Shown: positions 8,159 through 16,558 of the stretch, one piece after another
Numbering within the stretch: the first letter of the stretch is position 1
How the letters are laid out: each line of letters opens with the position of its first letter
Source: Oceanicola sp. 502str15
GTDB lineage: Bacteria > Pseudomonadota > Alphaproteobacteria > Rhodobacterales > Rhodobacteraceae
Assembly (NCBI RefSeq): GCF_024105635.1
Contig: NZ_WYDQ01000001.1
Location: forward strand, 3,534,501 to 3,598,500
Reading direction: 5' to 3'
DNA: 64,000 bases
Translations under genes and position numbers: made by a program
The notes under the pieces: model-generated
Told to the model about the DNA's origin: nothing
Seen by the model: the letters and a program-made list of their open reading frames with translations, nothing else
Databases searched by the model: none

Positions 8159-8637
8159 CGGAGATACTCCTCGAATTCCTTGACGACGGCCTCGTAGACC
8201 GCGCGCTTGAAGGGCACGATATTGGCCACCAACTCGGCGCCGGGCAGCCAGCGCCACTTGGAGAACTCGGGGTGTTCGGTGGCAAGGTTCACCTCGGAGT
8301 CTTCGCCGAGGAAACGCATCAGCACCCAATGCTGTTCCTGCCCGCGATACCGGCCCTTCCAGACCTTGCCGAGCAGCTCGGGGGGCAGGTCGTAGCGCAC
8401 CGGCGCGGCGGTTTCGGCGAGGATCTCGACCCGTGCGGGGCTGATCCCGGTTTCTTCTTCCAGCTCGCGCAGGGCGGCGGTGCGGTGGTCTTCGCCCTTG
8501 TCGAGCCCGCCCTGGGGCATCTGCCAGGCGGGGATGTCGCTGTCGATCCGCTGGCCGGTGAAGACCTGGCCTTCGGTGTTGAGCAGCATGACGCCCACGC
8601 AGGGGCGGTAGGGGAGTGAGTCGGGGTCCATGGTCAT
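8155..8637 (-). CDS. rppH: RNA pyrophosphohydrolase RppH
   Basis: 160 residues, the usual length. The complete Nudix box is at 43-65 (GGLDKGED...REL.EE.GI), and [11 protein letters not shown] near the start plus WQMPQGG match the RppH/NudH/IalA group. It removes pyrophosphate from the 5' end of mRNAs, triggering RNase E-dependent decay in the cytoplasm. Lead gene of a two-gene unit with the secreted protein at 7661-8158. Confidence 0.95.
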   Translation of the reverse strand: MTMDPDSLPYRPCVGVMLLNTEGQVFTGQRIDSDIPAWQMPQGGLDKGEDHRTAALRELEEETGISPARVEILAETAAPVRYDLPPELLGKVWKGRYRGQEQHWVLMRFLGEDSEVNLATEHPEFSKWRWLPGAELVANIVPFKRAVYEAVVKEFEEYLR

Positions 8638-8725
8638 GGGGGGAGTTAGGGGCAGGGGCGGGGGTTATTCAATAGCGGTGGCGTGTGTGGAGGGGGCGGA
8701 GCGGGGGGCCAGCCCCCACACCCCC

Positions 8726-8749
8726 GGAGATATTTGCAGCAAGAAAATG
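8726..8749 (+). repeat. Dispersed intergenic repeat, copy 1
   Basis: The core ATATTTGCAGCAAGAAAATG (8730-8749) follows a C-run and a small G/C hairpin (GGGGG...CCCCC, about 8703-8716). Two further copies of the core lie at 16559-16580 and, inverted, at 16600-16621. From general knowledge, similar GGATATTT...AAGA(T/A)GA elements are abundant between genes in Rhodobacteraceae. Confidence 0.7.
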
Positions 8750-8759
8750 GAGCGGGGGG

Positions 8760-9503
8760 TTACTGGGCCGTGAGGGCGCGGAAGGCTTCGGGGTGGTAGC
8801 GGACGATCGCGTCGGGGCCGGGGTTGGTGATGGTGTAGAGGGCCGGGCGGGCGGTGAGGTAGGCGGGCCAGGATCGATCGGAGAGGTCGCGGGCGCGCAG
8901 CCCGTGGCGCTGGAACATCTGGGCGCCGAGCTGGGCGACGGGGATGCCTGAGGCGCCGGTGCTGCCGGCCTTGATGAGGGCGCGGATCTTGAGGTTCAGA
9001 GTTGCGTCGGGGTCTTGCGGGCCAGTCGGCGCGGGGCAGGCAGGCAGCAGGTGGAAGTGGGTGCAGGCGTTGCGGAAGCTGGCGGGGGCCTTGGCTTCGC
9101 CGAGGCCGGTGACGGTGCAGTGGTGCTCGCGCAGGCGGCGGGCGAGGTGGGAGAAGTCGCCGTCGGAGCTGGCGAGGGTGAAGTGCCGGTAGCCGCGGGC
9201 CAGGGCGAGTTCGAGCGCATCGAGGGCGAGGAGGATGTCGGCGGCGTTCTTGCCCGGGCCGGTCTGCCTGAGGTCGAGGGCGTGGATGCCCTCCCAGGGT
9301 TTGGCGTGCGGGGTGTCGGCGTAGAGGCGGGCGACCTGGGGCCGGGGCGCGGCGGCGAGGAGGGCCTCGGCGTGGCGGGGGCTGATGTTGTCGCCGTCGA
9401 TCAGCAGGGCGGCGGGGCCGGTTTGTGGGGCGGGGCCGTTGAGGAGAGCGGGGCCGCCAAGGGGGAGGAACTCGTGAAACATGCGGGCAGCATGCAAAGC
9501 CAT
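8760..9503 (-). CDS. NYN (PIN-like) domain protein
   Basis: 247 residues. The N-terminal half has the NYN/DUF88 acidic residues: LLIDGDNIS (about 33-41), KNAADILLALDAL and SSDGDFSHLARRLRE, ending in the typical TVTGLGEAKAPASFRNACTHF block. These form the metal site of PIN-like ribonucleases. The C-terminal part (about 165-247) resembles the OST-HTH/LOTUS-type RNA-binding module found in LabA-like proteins. It is probably an RNA-processing or regulatory nuclease; the target is unknown. Alternative start at 9482 (MFHEF); neither start has a clear ribosome-binding site. Confidence 0.8.
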   Translation of the reverse strand: MALHAARMFHEFLPLGGPALLNGPAPQTGPAALLIDGDNISPRHAEALLAAAPRPQVARLYADTPHAKPWEGIHALDLRQTGPGKNAADILLALDALELALARGYRHFTLASSDGDFSHLARRLREHHCTVTGLGEAKAPASFRNACTHFHLLPACPAPTGPQDPDATLNLKIRALIKAGSTGASGIPVAQLGAQMFQRHGLRARDLSDRSWPAYLTARPALYTITNPGPDAIVRYHPEAFRALTAQ

Positions 9504-9562
9504 TCTGGCGGAAATTCGGCAGGGATTTGTTGAGCTTGGCGCAGGGCAGGGGGCCGGAACGA

Positions 9563-9590
9563 AAAAGGGCGGCCCGGAGGCCGCCCTTTT
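9563..9590 (-). terminator. Rho-independent terminator after ctpA
   Basis: Perfect 12-bp arms 9563-9574 and 9579-9590 with a 4-base loop. Read on the minus strand, the GC stem is followed by TTTTT. The stem also has T's on the other side, but no plus-strand gene enters it. Confidence 0.92.
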
Positions 9591-9611
9591 GTGTTTCTGC
9601 TGTGCGCGCCC

Positions 9612-10979
9612 TTACTCGGCTGCGGCCTTGGCGGCCTCGGCGGGCTCCAGTGCGTGGAGGCCTTTCAGGAGGTCGATGGCGTAGGCGAGCTGGTAGTCTT
9701 CCTCGCGCAGTTCGGCGGATTTCTCGGCCTCGGCGCGCTCTTCCTCGATCTGGCGGATCTCGTCTTCGCTCAGGCTGTCGTTGCTGATCGCGCCGCGCAG
9801 GTCGGCTTCGGAGCGGCGGCGGGCGGCGGCGGAGGGTTCTTCCTCTTCCTCCGGCGCGGCGTTCGGGTCGACCGTGGGCTGCTGCACCACGATGTCGGGC
9901 GAGACGCCCAGCGCCTGGATCGAGCGGCCCGAGGGGGTGTAGTAGCGCGCGGTGGTCAGGCGCATGGCGCCGTCGCCCTTGAGCGGCATCACGGTCTGGA
10001 CCGAGCCCTTGCCGAAGCTCTTGGTGCCCACGACGATGGCCCGGCGGTGATCCTGAAGCGCACCGGCGACGATCTCGGAGGCCGAGGCAGAGCCGCCGTT
10101 GATCAGCAGCACGATCGGCTTGCCCTCGGCCAGATCGCCCGCGGTGGCATTGTAACGGTCGCCATCGGCGGCCTGACGGCCCCGGGTGCTGACGATCTCG
10201 CCCTTGTCGAGGAAGGCGTCGGAGACCTTGATCGCCTGGGTCAGCAGCCCGCCGGGATTGTTGCGCAGGTCGAGCACGATACCGTTGATCTCATCCATGC
10301 CGCCGGCCTCTTCGACGGCCTTCTTCAGGCCCTCTTCGAGGTTGGGGAAGGTCTGGTCGTTGAAGGTGGTGATCCGCAGCACGACCGAGTGGCCCTCGGT
10401 GCGGGTGCGCACGGCGGTGAGCTTGATGGTGTCGCGCACGATGGTCACGTCGAAGGGCTCGTCGACGCCTTCGCGGACCACGGTGATGATGATCTCGGAG
10501 CCGACCGGGCCGCGCATCAGCTCGACCGCATCGTCGAGCGTGAGGCCGAGCACCGACTCGCCGTCGACATGGGTGATGAAGTCGCCCGCTTCGATGCCGG
10601 CCTCGTCGGCGGGGGTGTCGTCGATGGGCGACACGACCTTCACGAAGCCCTCTTCCTGCGTCACCTCGATGCCGAGGCCGCCGAACTCGCCGCGAGTCTG
10701 CACGCGCATGTCGGCGGCATCATCGGGGGAGAGGTAGGAGGAGTGGGGGTCGAGCGAGGTGAGCATGCCGTTGATGGCCGCTTCGATCAGGTCCTTCTCG
10801 TCGACTTCCTCGACATATTGGGCGCGGATCCGCTCGAAGATGTCGCCGAACAGGTCGAGCTGTTCGTAGATCGAGGCGTTGCGGTCGGTTTCCTGAGCGA
10901 TCAGGGGGCCTGCGACCTGAGTGCTTATCAGCACCCCTGCCAGCGTGCCGCCCAGTGCGGCCATCATGAATTTCTTCAT
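9612..10979 (-). CDS. ctpA: Carboxyl-terminal processing peptidase (S41 family)
   Basis: 455 residues. A signal peptide (to about AGPLIAQE), a PDZ domain (about 85-165, GLGIEVTQEEGFVKVVSPIDDTPA) and an S41 protease core are visible. The catalytic Ser lies in GGSASASEIV and the Lys in GTKSFGKGS, as in CtpA/Prc. The acidic C-terminal tail is typical of alphaproteobacterial members. It degrades or trims periplasmic proteins, often peptidoglycan hydrolases or their regulators, and the adjacent envC fits that role. MKKF at 10979 starts the signal peptide; MDDG at 10991, overlapping the envC stop, is an alternative. Last gene of gpmI-envC-ctpA. Confidence 0.95.
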   Translation of the reverse strand: MKKFMMAALGGTLAGVLISTQVAGPLIAQETDRNASIYEQLDLFGDIFERIRAQYVEEVDEKDLIEAAINGMLTSLDPHSSYLSPDDAADMRVQTRGEFGGLGIEVTQEEGFVKVVSPIDDTPADEAGIEAGDFITHVDGESVLGLTLDDAVELMRGPVGSEIIITVVREGVDEPFDVTIVRDTIKLTAVRTRTEGHSVVLRITTFNDQTFPNLEEGLKKAVEEAGGMDEINGIVLDLRNNPGGLLTQAIKVSDAFLDKGEIVSTRGRQAADGDRYNATAGDLAEGKPIVLLINGGSASASEIVAGALQDHRRAIVVGTKSFGKGSVQTVMPLKGDGAMRLTTARYYTPSGRSIQALGVSPDIVVQQPTVDPNAAPEEEEEPSAAARRRSEADLRGAISNDSLSEDEIRQIEEERAEAEKSAELREEDYQLAYAIDLLKGLHALEPAEAAKAAAE

Positions 10980-10983
10980 ACCA

Positions 10984-12120
10984 TCATCCATCCTTGGTAG
11001 CGGCGAACCACGGCGTCGGATCCACCGGGGCCTCGCCCTGTCTGAGCTCCATATAAAGCGTTTCGCTCCGGTCTGCACCAGCTTCCGGCGCGGCTCCTTC
11101 GGCAAATTCTCCGGCTGTCGTTCCGAGGGTCTGCCCGCCCATCAGGCCGAGTGGGGCGCCCGCGGCCACGATCTGGCCAGGCTCACCATAGACAGTTTCG
11201 ATCCCGGCAAGCACCAGCAGAGTGTCGGGTGCGGGCTCAAGGATCATCACGTTTCCGTAGTCGAGAAGGGGTCCGGTGTAGCGGATCGTGGCGGCGGCCG
11301 GGGCGGTGAGCAGGGTGCCGGGGTAGAGTGCCAGCAGCAGGCCGGGGCGGGCGATGCCGGCGGCGTCGGGCTCGTTGTAGCGGCGGATCACGGTGGCCGG
11401 GCCGGGCAGGGGCAGGGTGCCGAGGCTGGCCTCGAAGCCGGCGTTCTCGGGGGCGGAGGCGCCCGACATGTCGGAGAGGCCGGAAGCGAAGGCGGCGAGG
11501 GTGTCGGAGGTTTCGAGCAACTCGCGCAGGCGGGCCGGGTCTTCGACGTAGCGGCGGGGCAGGTCGGTGCGCTCGTCGATCGCGCGGGTCAGGGCGAGGC
11601 GGGCCTCCTGCGCGCCGGTCAGCCCGTCGGCGAGGGTTTCGCGGGCGCTTTCCTGCAGCACCCGGAGCAGGGCGATCTCTTCGACCTGGTCGCGCAGGGC
11701 GGCCGCTTCGGCCTGAAGGCCGGGGGTGACGGCGCTGAGGGTCATGGCGGCGCGGGCGGTGCCCGCCGGGCCGGAGGGGTGGAGCAGCAGCAGCGGGGCG
11801 GGCGAACGCTCCATGGTGGAGAGCACGCCGAGCAGGCGGCTGACCTCGCCCTCGCGCGCCTCCAGCGTGGCGCGCAGCGCGCCCTCGCGGATCGCCGCCT
11901 GCCGCAGCCCGGTGCGCAGGGCGGTGAGCCCGGTTTCATAGGCGCGGACGGTGCGGGTGAGCGCCTCGACCCGGTCGGCACGGGTTTCGGCCTCTTGCAG
12001 CGCGGCGGCGGCCTTGGAGAGCAGCGACGCCGCCTCGACGGCGATGCTGGCCGGGTCGGCCTGCTGGGCGGCGGCCGGGGTGGCGGCGAGCGCAAGCGAG
12101 AGAAGCGCGGCGCGGATCAT
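10984..12120 (-). CDS. envC: Murein hydrolase activator EnvC-like
   Basis: 378 residues: a signal peptide, a long coiled-coil region (about 20-215, many heptad Leu/Ala/Glu) and a C-terminal LytM/M23 fold. The zinc ligands of active M23 peptidases are not seen: the HxxxD region reads ARPGLLLAL and the HxH region reads LYMELR. This matches EnvC, which activates cell-division amidases and has no peptidase activity itself. Its start overlaps the gpmI stop as ATGA (12117-12120) and its stop nearly abuts ctpA. Confidence 0.88.
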   Translation of the reverse strand: MIRAALLSLALAATPAAAQQADPASIAVEAASLLSKAAAALQEAETRADRVEALTRTVRAYETGLTALRTGLRQAAIREGALRATLEAREGEVSRLLGVLSTMERSPAPLLLLHPSGPAGTARAAMTLSAVTPGLQAEAAALRDQVEEIALLRVLQESARETLADGLTGAQEARLALTRAIDERTDLPRRYVEDPARLRELLETSDTLAAFASGLSDMSGASAPENAGFEASLGTLPLPGPATVIRRYNEPDAAGIARPGLLLALYPGTLLTAPAAATIRYTGPLLDYGNVMILEPAPDTLLVLAGIETVYGEPGQIVAAGAPLGLMGGQTLGTTAGEFAEGAAPEAGADRSETLYMELRQGEAPVDPTPWFAATKDG

Positions 12121-13628
12121 TGCAGCAGGCTCTTGCCGGTCATTTCCGGCGGCTGGGGCAGGCCCATGAGGTCGAGCACCGTTGGCGCGAGGTCGGCCAG
12201 CCGCCCTTCCGAAACTCTGGACCCCTCGGGCGCGCCGTAGATCACCACCGGCACCGGGTTGAGCGTGTGGGCGGTGTGGGGGCCGCCGGTGTCCGGGTCA
12301 ATCATCATGTCGCAATTGCCGTGGTCGGCGGTGACGATGATCGCCCCGCCCGCCGCTTCGAGCGCATCGAGCGCACGGCCCAGCCCGGTATCGACCGCCT
12401 CGCAGGCAGCCACGGCGGCTTCGATCACGCCGGTATGGCCAACCATGTCGGGGTTGGCGAAGTTGACCACGATGAAGTCATAGCCCTTGCCGATTGCCGC
12501 AACGAGGTGGTCGGAGACCTCGGGCGCGCTCATTTCGGGCTGCATGTCATAGGTGGCCACATCGGGCGATTTCGGCATGTAGCGGTCTTCGCCCGGCTCC
12601 GGGTCTTCCTTGCCGCCGTTCAGGAAGAAGGTGACATGGGGGTATTTCTCGGTTTCCGCGATGTGGAACTGGGTGAGCCCCTGTTTGGCGATCCATGCGC
12701 CCAGCGTGTTGGCAATGTCGCGCGGCGGGAAGCAGGTGGTCATGTAGGCGTTGTGGCCCTCGGAGTATTCCACCATTCCGAGCAGCGCGGCCAGCTCGGG
12801 GCGGGTGCCCGCGTCGAACTCGGCAAAGCCCGGCTCGCCGATGGCGCGCAGGATCTCGCGGGCGCGGTCGGCGCGGAAGTTGAGGAAGAACAGCCCGTCG
12901 CCGTCCTTCATGCCCTCGTAGCCGGGCAGTACGGTGGGCAGGATGAACTCGTCGGTCTTGTCTTCGGCGTAGGCGGCGGCAACCGTGGCCCCGGCGCTCT
13001 CGGCCCGCTCGCCCTGCCCGTGGACGATGGCCTCGTAGGCGCGGCTCACCCGGTCCCAGCGGTTGTCGCGGTCCATGGCGAAGTAGCGGCCCGAGACGGT
13101 AACGAAGCGGGCGCCCTCGGGCAGGTTCTTTTCGGTCTCGCCAATGTAGCTGTCGGCGGATTTGGGGGCCACGTCGCGCCCGTCGGTCAGGGCGTGGATC
13201 GCGACCGGCACGCCGGCGGCGGTGATGGCGCGGGCGGCGGCGAGCATGTGGGACTGGTGGCTGTGCACCCCGCCGGGCGAGACGAGACCCGCGAGGTGGG
13301 CGGTGCCGCCCGAGGCCTTCAGCGCGGCGATGAAGGCGCCCAGCCCCTCGTTCTCGGCAAAGGAGCCGTCTTCGATGGCAAGGTCGATCTGGCCGAGGTC
13401 CATCGCCACCACGCGGCCCGCGCCGATGTTGGTATGGCCGACCTCGGAGTTGCCCATCTGGCCCGAGGGCAGGCCGACATCGGGGCCGAAGGTGGTGAGG
13501 GTGGCATGGGGGCAGGTGGCGAGCAGCCGGTCCATGTTCGGGGTTTTCGCCAGCGCAGGCGCATCGCCGGGGCCGCCATCGCCAAGGCCCCAGCCATCGA
13601 GAATGCAGAGAACGACGGGTTTGGGCAT
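12117..13628 (-). CDS. gpmI: 2,3-bisphosphoglycerate-independent phosphoglycerate mutase
   Basis: 503 residues, the normal length. The phosphatase-type metal site (LCILDGWGLGD), the phospho-acceptor Ser61 in GNSEVGHTNIGAG and the C-terminal metal ligands (VNFANPDMVGHTG, VTADHGNCD) are all present. It interconverts 3- and 2-phosphoglycerate in glycolysis and gluconeogenesis with Mn/Zn. First gene of the gpmI-envC-ctpA unit, an arrangement I recall from related alphaproteobacteria. Confidence 0.97.
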   Translation of the reverse strand: MPKPVVLCILDGWGLGDGGPGDAPALAKTPNMDRLLATCPHATLTTFGPDVGLPSGQMGNSEVGHTNIGAGRVVAMDLGQIDLAIEDGSFAENEGLGAFIAALKASGGTAHLAGLVSPGGVHSHQSHMLAAARAITAAGVPVAIHALTDGRDVAPKSADSYIGETEKNLPEGARFVTVSGRYFAMDRDNRWDRVSRAYEAIVHGQGERAESAGATVAAAYAEDKTDEFILPTVLPGYEGMKDGDGLFFLNFRADRAREILRAIGEPGFAEFDAGTRPELAALLGMVEYSEGHNAYMTTCFPPRDIANTLGAWIAKQGLTQFHIAETEKYPHVTFFLNGGKEDPEPGEDRYMPKSPDVATYDMQPEMSAPEVSDHLVAAIGKGYDFIVVNFANPDMVGHTGVIEAAVAACEAVDTGLGRALDALEAAGGAIIVTADHGNCDMMIDPDTGGPHTAHTLNPVPVVIYGAPEGSRVSEGRLADLAPTVLDLMGLPQPPEMTGKSLLQ

Positions 13629-13723
13629 GGGGCGGCTCCTTGGGCTTTTGCGGGGAGTCTTAGCCTATGGTTCGAAAGAGGTGAACGGTCTGAGGGTGGG
13701 CATTGCACGGAATCAAGCCGAAG

Positions 13724-13867
13724 GCGCCGTGCAGCGCCGTCCCGCCCCACCGGGGCGGCGCTTTGGTGAGGGCAGCATCTCCCTCGACTGCAAGATGACT
13801 GCTGCACCATAAAGTGCCCGACGGAGCTGTTGCCTGCGCCACCCCGCGGGACGGCGCTGCACGGCGC
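13724..13867. repeat. 144-bp element bounded by a perfect 22-bp inverted repeat
   Basis: Arms 13724-13745 and 13846-13867 are exact reverse complements over 22 bp. The left arm itself contains a GCGCCGT direct repeat. Inside, CGCCCC-ACC-GGGGCG forms a small hairpin (about 13743-13757). No open frame and no clear target duplication are visible. It sits 3 bp past the rlmH stop, in the 242-bp gap before gpmI. It looks like a MITE or a long-hairpin repeat; a terminator role for rlmH is also possible. Confidence 0.75.
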
Positions 13868-13870
13868 GCG

Positions 13871-14341
13871 CTAGACCCGGTGATAGGGCGTGCCGGCAAG
13901 GATCGCTGTGGCGCGGTAGAGCTGTTCGGAGAGCATCACCCGTGCCAGCATGTGGGGCCAGACCATCTTGCCGAAGCTGAGGGTGAAGTCGGCCTCGGCC
14001 ACCAGCGCCGGGTCGAGCCCGTCGGCGCCGCCGATCATCAGCACCACCTCGGGGCGGCCGGTGTCGCGCCACTTGCCGAGCTGGTCGGCGAAGGCGGGCG
14101 AGCTCATCACCTTGCCGCGCTCGTCCATCGCCACCACCACGGCCCCCGCAGGAACCGCGCGGCGCAGCAGCTCGGCCTCGGCGGGTTTGCCGCCGCCGCG
14201 CTTGTCTTCCAGCTCGACCACGGAGGCCGGGCCGAGCCCCAGGCCGCGTCCGGTCTTGCCGGCGCGATCCAGGTAATCGTCAATCAGGGATTTCTCCGGG
14301 CTGGCACGAAGCCGCCCGATGGCGAGAATTGTCAGCTTCAA
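13871..14341 (-). CDS. rlmH: 23S rRNA (pseudouridine-1915-N3)-methyltransferase RlmH
   Basis: 156 residues, SPOUT fold. The SAM-binding knot is visible as VVLMIGGADGLDP, and the C-terminal LSFGKMVWPHMLARVMLSEQLYRA...YHR signature is diagnostic of RlmH. It methylates pseudouridine 1915 in helix 69 of assembled 70S ribosomes. It follows rsfS by 9 bp on the same strand, a widespread pairing of ribosome-related genes. Confidence 0.97.
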   Translation of the reverse strand: MKLTILAIGRLRASPEKSLIDDYLDRAGKTGRGLGLGPASVVELEDKRGGGKPAEAELLRRAVPAGAVVVAMDERGKVMSSPAFADQLGKWRDTGRPEVVLMIGGADGLDPALVAEADFTLSFGKMVWPHMLARVMLSEQLYRATAILAGTPYHRV

Positions 14342-14350
14342 GGTGCGGCG

Positions 14351-14845
14351 TCAGGCGGTGGCTGTCGCCGGCTGCCACATTTTCTCGAGCTGATAGAAGT
14401 CGCGCACCTCGGGGCGGAACACGTGGACGATCACATCGCCCGTGTCGATCAGCACCCAATCGCCCGCATCCTTGCCCTCGATCTTGCAGATGGTGCCGAA
14501 GGCCTGCTTCAGCCGATCCACGAGCTTTTCGGAAATCGCACCGACCTGACGGGTCGACCGGCCGGAGCAGATCACCATGTGGTCGGCAATGGTCGACTTG
14601 CCGGCGAGGTCGATCGTGACGATCTCTTCCGCCTTGTCGTCTTCCAGCGATGCAAGGATGTGTGCGAGCAGGGCGCTGCCCTCTGCGTCGCTGTTGTGTG
14701 CCCCCGGATGCGGGGCGTTGCCTGCCGTATGCTGAACGGCGGCCTCCGAAGAGTGAGACAGGAGCTGGTCCTCCGTGGCTGCGCGCCTGTAAAGCCCCGA
14801 CGCCGGGCCTGTGGCAAACATAGCATCGGGGCGGGGCTGCATCAA
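14351..14845 (-). CDS. rsfS: Ribosomal silencing factor RsfS (Iojap)
   Basis: 164 residues from the first possible ATG. The RsfS domain spans about 58-158 (LLAHILASLEDDKAEEIVTIDL, DHMVICSGRSTRQVGAI, GDWVLIDTGDVIVHVFRPEVRDFYQLE). The protein binds L14 on the 50S subunit and blocks subunit joining in slow growth. The family is usually about 105-120 residues, so the N-terminal ~55 residues (low-complexity, His/Ala-rich) are unusual. The start is uncertain: ATG at 14845 or 14821, or a non-ATG start nearer the domain. Confidence 0.92.
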   Translation of the reverse strand: MMQPRPDAMFATGPASGLYRRAATEDQLLSHSSEAAVQHTAGNAPHPGAHNSDAEGSALLAHILASLEDDKAEEIVTIDLAGKSTIADHMVICSGRSTRQVGAISEKLVDRLKQAFGTICKIEGKDAGDWVLIDTGDVIVHVFRPEVRDFYQLEKMWQPATATA

Positions 14846-14942
14846 TGTTTCATGACGTAGGGTTGCGCAATGTGGCCGGGCCGTCGCATCGCCGGGCGCT
14901 TCGCCGCTTTACGCTCCTGCGCCGGGGTGGCAACGTCGCCCC

Positions 14943-16514
14943 ATGACGGCGCTTCAAACCTTCGCCCCGCTCTCCCCGGCGGAAGAGAAACTGCTGGCCT
15001 CCTGCGCCGGGCCCGAGCGGGTGACGCTGGGCGACGGGGTGCTGCCGGGGGCCGAGGCGGGCGAGGCGGTGAGCGTGCGCGCGGCGCTGCTGCGCGAGCT
15101 GCTGCTGGGGCTCTACGAGCACCCGCTCAACCCCAAGGGGCTGCGGCTGCGCGGCGCGCGGATCACCGGCACGCTCGATCTGCAGGGCACCGATTGCAGC
15201 ATGGACATCACCCTCTCCGCCTGCCGGGTCGAGGGCGAGATGAACCTGGTCAACGCCAGCCTGCGCGGGCTGCACCTGCAGGGCTGCCACGTGGCCGCGA
15301 TCACCGCCGACAACGCCCGCTTCTCCGGCTCCGTCTACATCCGCGGCGAGAGCCGGGTGGCGGGGGAGATCGGGCTTGCGGGGGCGCGGATCGCGGGCGA
15401 TTTGCAGATCTGCGGCGCCGAGATCGACGGCGGCGGGCAGGATGCGATCTTTGCGCCCTCGCTGCGGGTGGAAGGCTCGGTGTTTCTGGGCAACTACCCC
15501 TATGCCGAGGGCGAGACCGCGCTGACCTGCCGCGGCATGCTGTTCTTCTCCTCCGCCCGGGTCGACCATGACGTGTTCATCACCCATTGCAGCATCGACC
15601 TGCCCGCCGAGCCGCTCGGCCACAGGGCCTTTGGCGCGACCGAAGAGCATGGGGCGGATATTGCCGTGTCGCTGGCGCGGGCGCGGGTGGGGGGCATCCT
15701 GTTCTTCCAGGCCAACGAGATCGCCCGGGTGGTCAACCTCGCCGGGGCCGAGGTGGCGCGGTTCAAGGACGAACCCTCGGGGCAGGGCGCGCGCTACCCG
15801 CTGCGGCTCGACGGCTTCCGCTACTCCGACTTTTCGCGCCACGCCGACACCCGCCCGACCGAGCGGCTGAGCTGGCTGGCGCGGCGGCCCGAGGGGCTGG
15901 ACTTCAACGCGCAGCCCTACGAGCAACTGGCCCATGTGCTCGGCCGGATGGGCCACCGCAGCGATGCCCAGACCGTGCTGATGGTGAAGGAGCGCCTGCT
16001 GCGGGCCGAGAACCGGCGGCTGCGGGCCGAAACCTCGGGCTACGGGCCGCGCTGGCTGGCGATGTGGCTGGCCGACATGGTCCTGCGCCTCACCATCGGC
16101 TACGGCTACCGCCCGGGCCGCTCGGTGGCCTTCGCGGTGCTGCTCATCCTCGGGCTGGCGACCTTCTACCAGGCCACCTGGCGGGCGGGCGACATGACGC
16201 CCAACGCCGCGCCCATCCTCACCTCCGCCCCCTGGATCGCCGCCACCGAGAGCCACCCCGAGGGGCCGGGCGCCTTCTGGAGCCAGCCGGGACAGGCCGG
16301 GCAGGACTGGGAAACCTTTTCGGCGCTCGCCTATGCCGCCGACCTGGTCATTCCGCTGGTGAACTTCGGCCAGGAAAGCGCCTGGGCCCCCTCCACCTCG
16401 CGCTCGCCGCTGGGCCGGGCGGGCTGGTGGCTGCGCTGGATCGCCAAGGGCATCGGCTGGATCGTCACCGCCCTCGCCGCCGCCGCCCTGACCGGGGTGA
16501 TCCGCCGCGACTGA
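14943..16514 (+). CDS. Beta-helix protein with C-terminal membrane segments
   Basis: 523 residues. The N-terminal two thirds (about 55-280) consist of irregular ~20-residue repeats of the form LxLxGAxIxGxLxL (LRLRGARITGTLDLQG, GLAGARIAGDLQICG), as in bactofilin or pentapeptide-like solenoids. The C-terminus has two strong membrane spans (about 394-415 and 492-515) flanking a ~75-residue loop, ending in GVIRRD. Homologues are sometimes annotated as membrane-associated oxidoreductase, but no cofactor site is visible. The two-span end resembles a pore or anchor module. Function is unknown; a scaffold or sensor coupled to the membrane is a guess. Monocistronic. Confidence 0.75.
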   Translation: MTALQTFAPLSPAEEKLLASCAGPERVTLGDGVLPGAEAGEAVSVRAALLRELLLGLYEHPLNPKGLRLRGARITGTLDLQGTDCSMDITLSACRVEGEMNLVNASLRGLHLQGCHVAAITADNARFSGSVYIRGESRVAGEIGLAGARIAGDLQICGAEIDGGGQDAIFAPSLRVEGSVFLGNYPYAEGETALTCRGMLFFSSARVDHDVFITHCSIDLPAEPLGHRAFGATEEHGADIAVSLARARVGGILFFQANEIARVVNLAGAEVARFKDEPSGQGARYPLRLDGFRYSDFSRHADTRPTERLSWLARRPEGLDFNAQPYEQLAHVLGRMGHRSDAQTVLMVKERLLRAENRRLRAETSGYGPRWLAMWLADMVLRLTIGYGYRPGRSVAFAVLLILGLATFYQATWRAGDMTPNAAPILTSAPWIAATESHPEGPGAFWSQPGQAGQDWETFSALAYAADLVIPLVNFGQESAWAPSTSRSPLGRAGWWLRWIAKGIGWIVTALAAAALTGVIRRD

Positions 16515-16558
16515 GCCGGAATCAAATTGCGCGCCTGCGGCGCACGACATGATTCAGT

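Noticed and set aside
12120..13769. 549-codon open frame antisense to gpmI
   Set aside because: gpmI is certain; no promoter or ribosome-binding site for the antisense frame.
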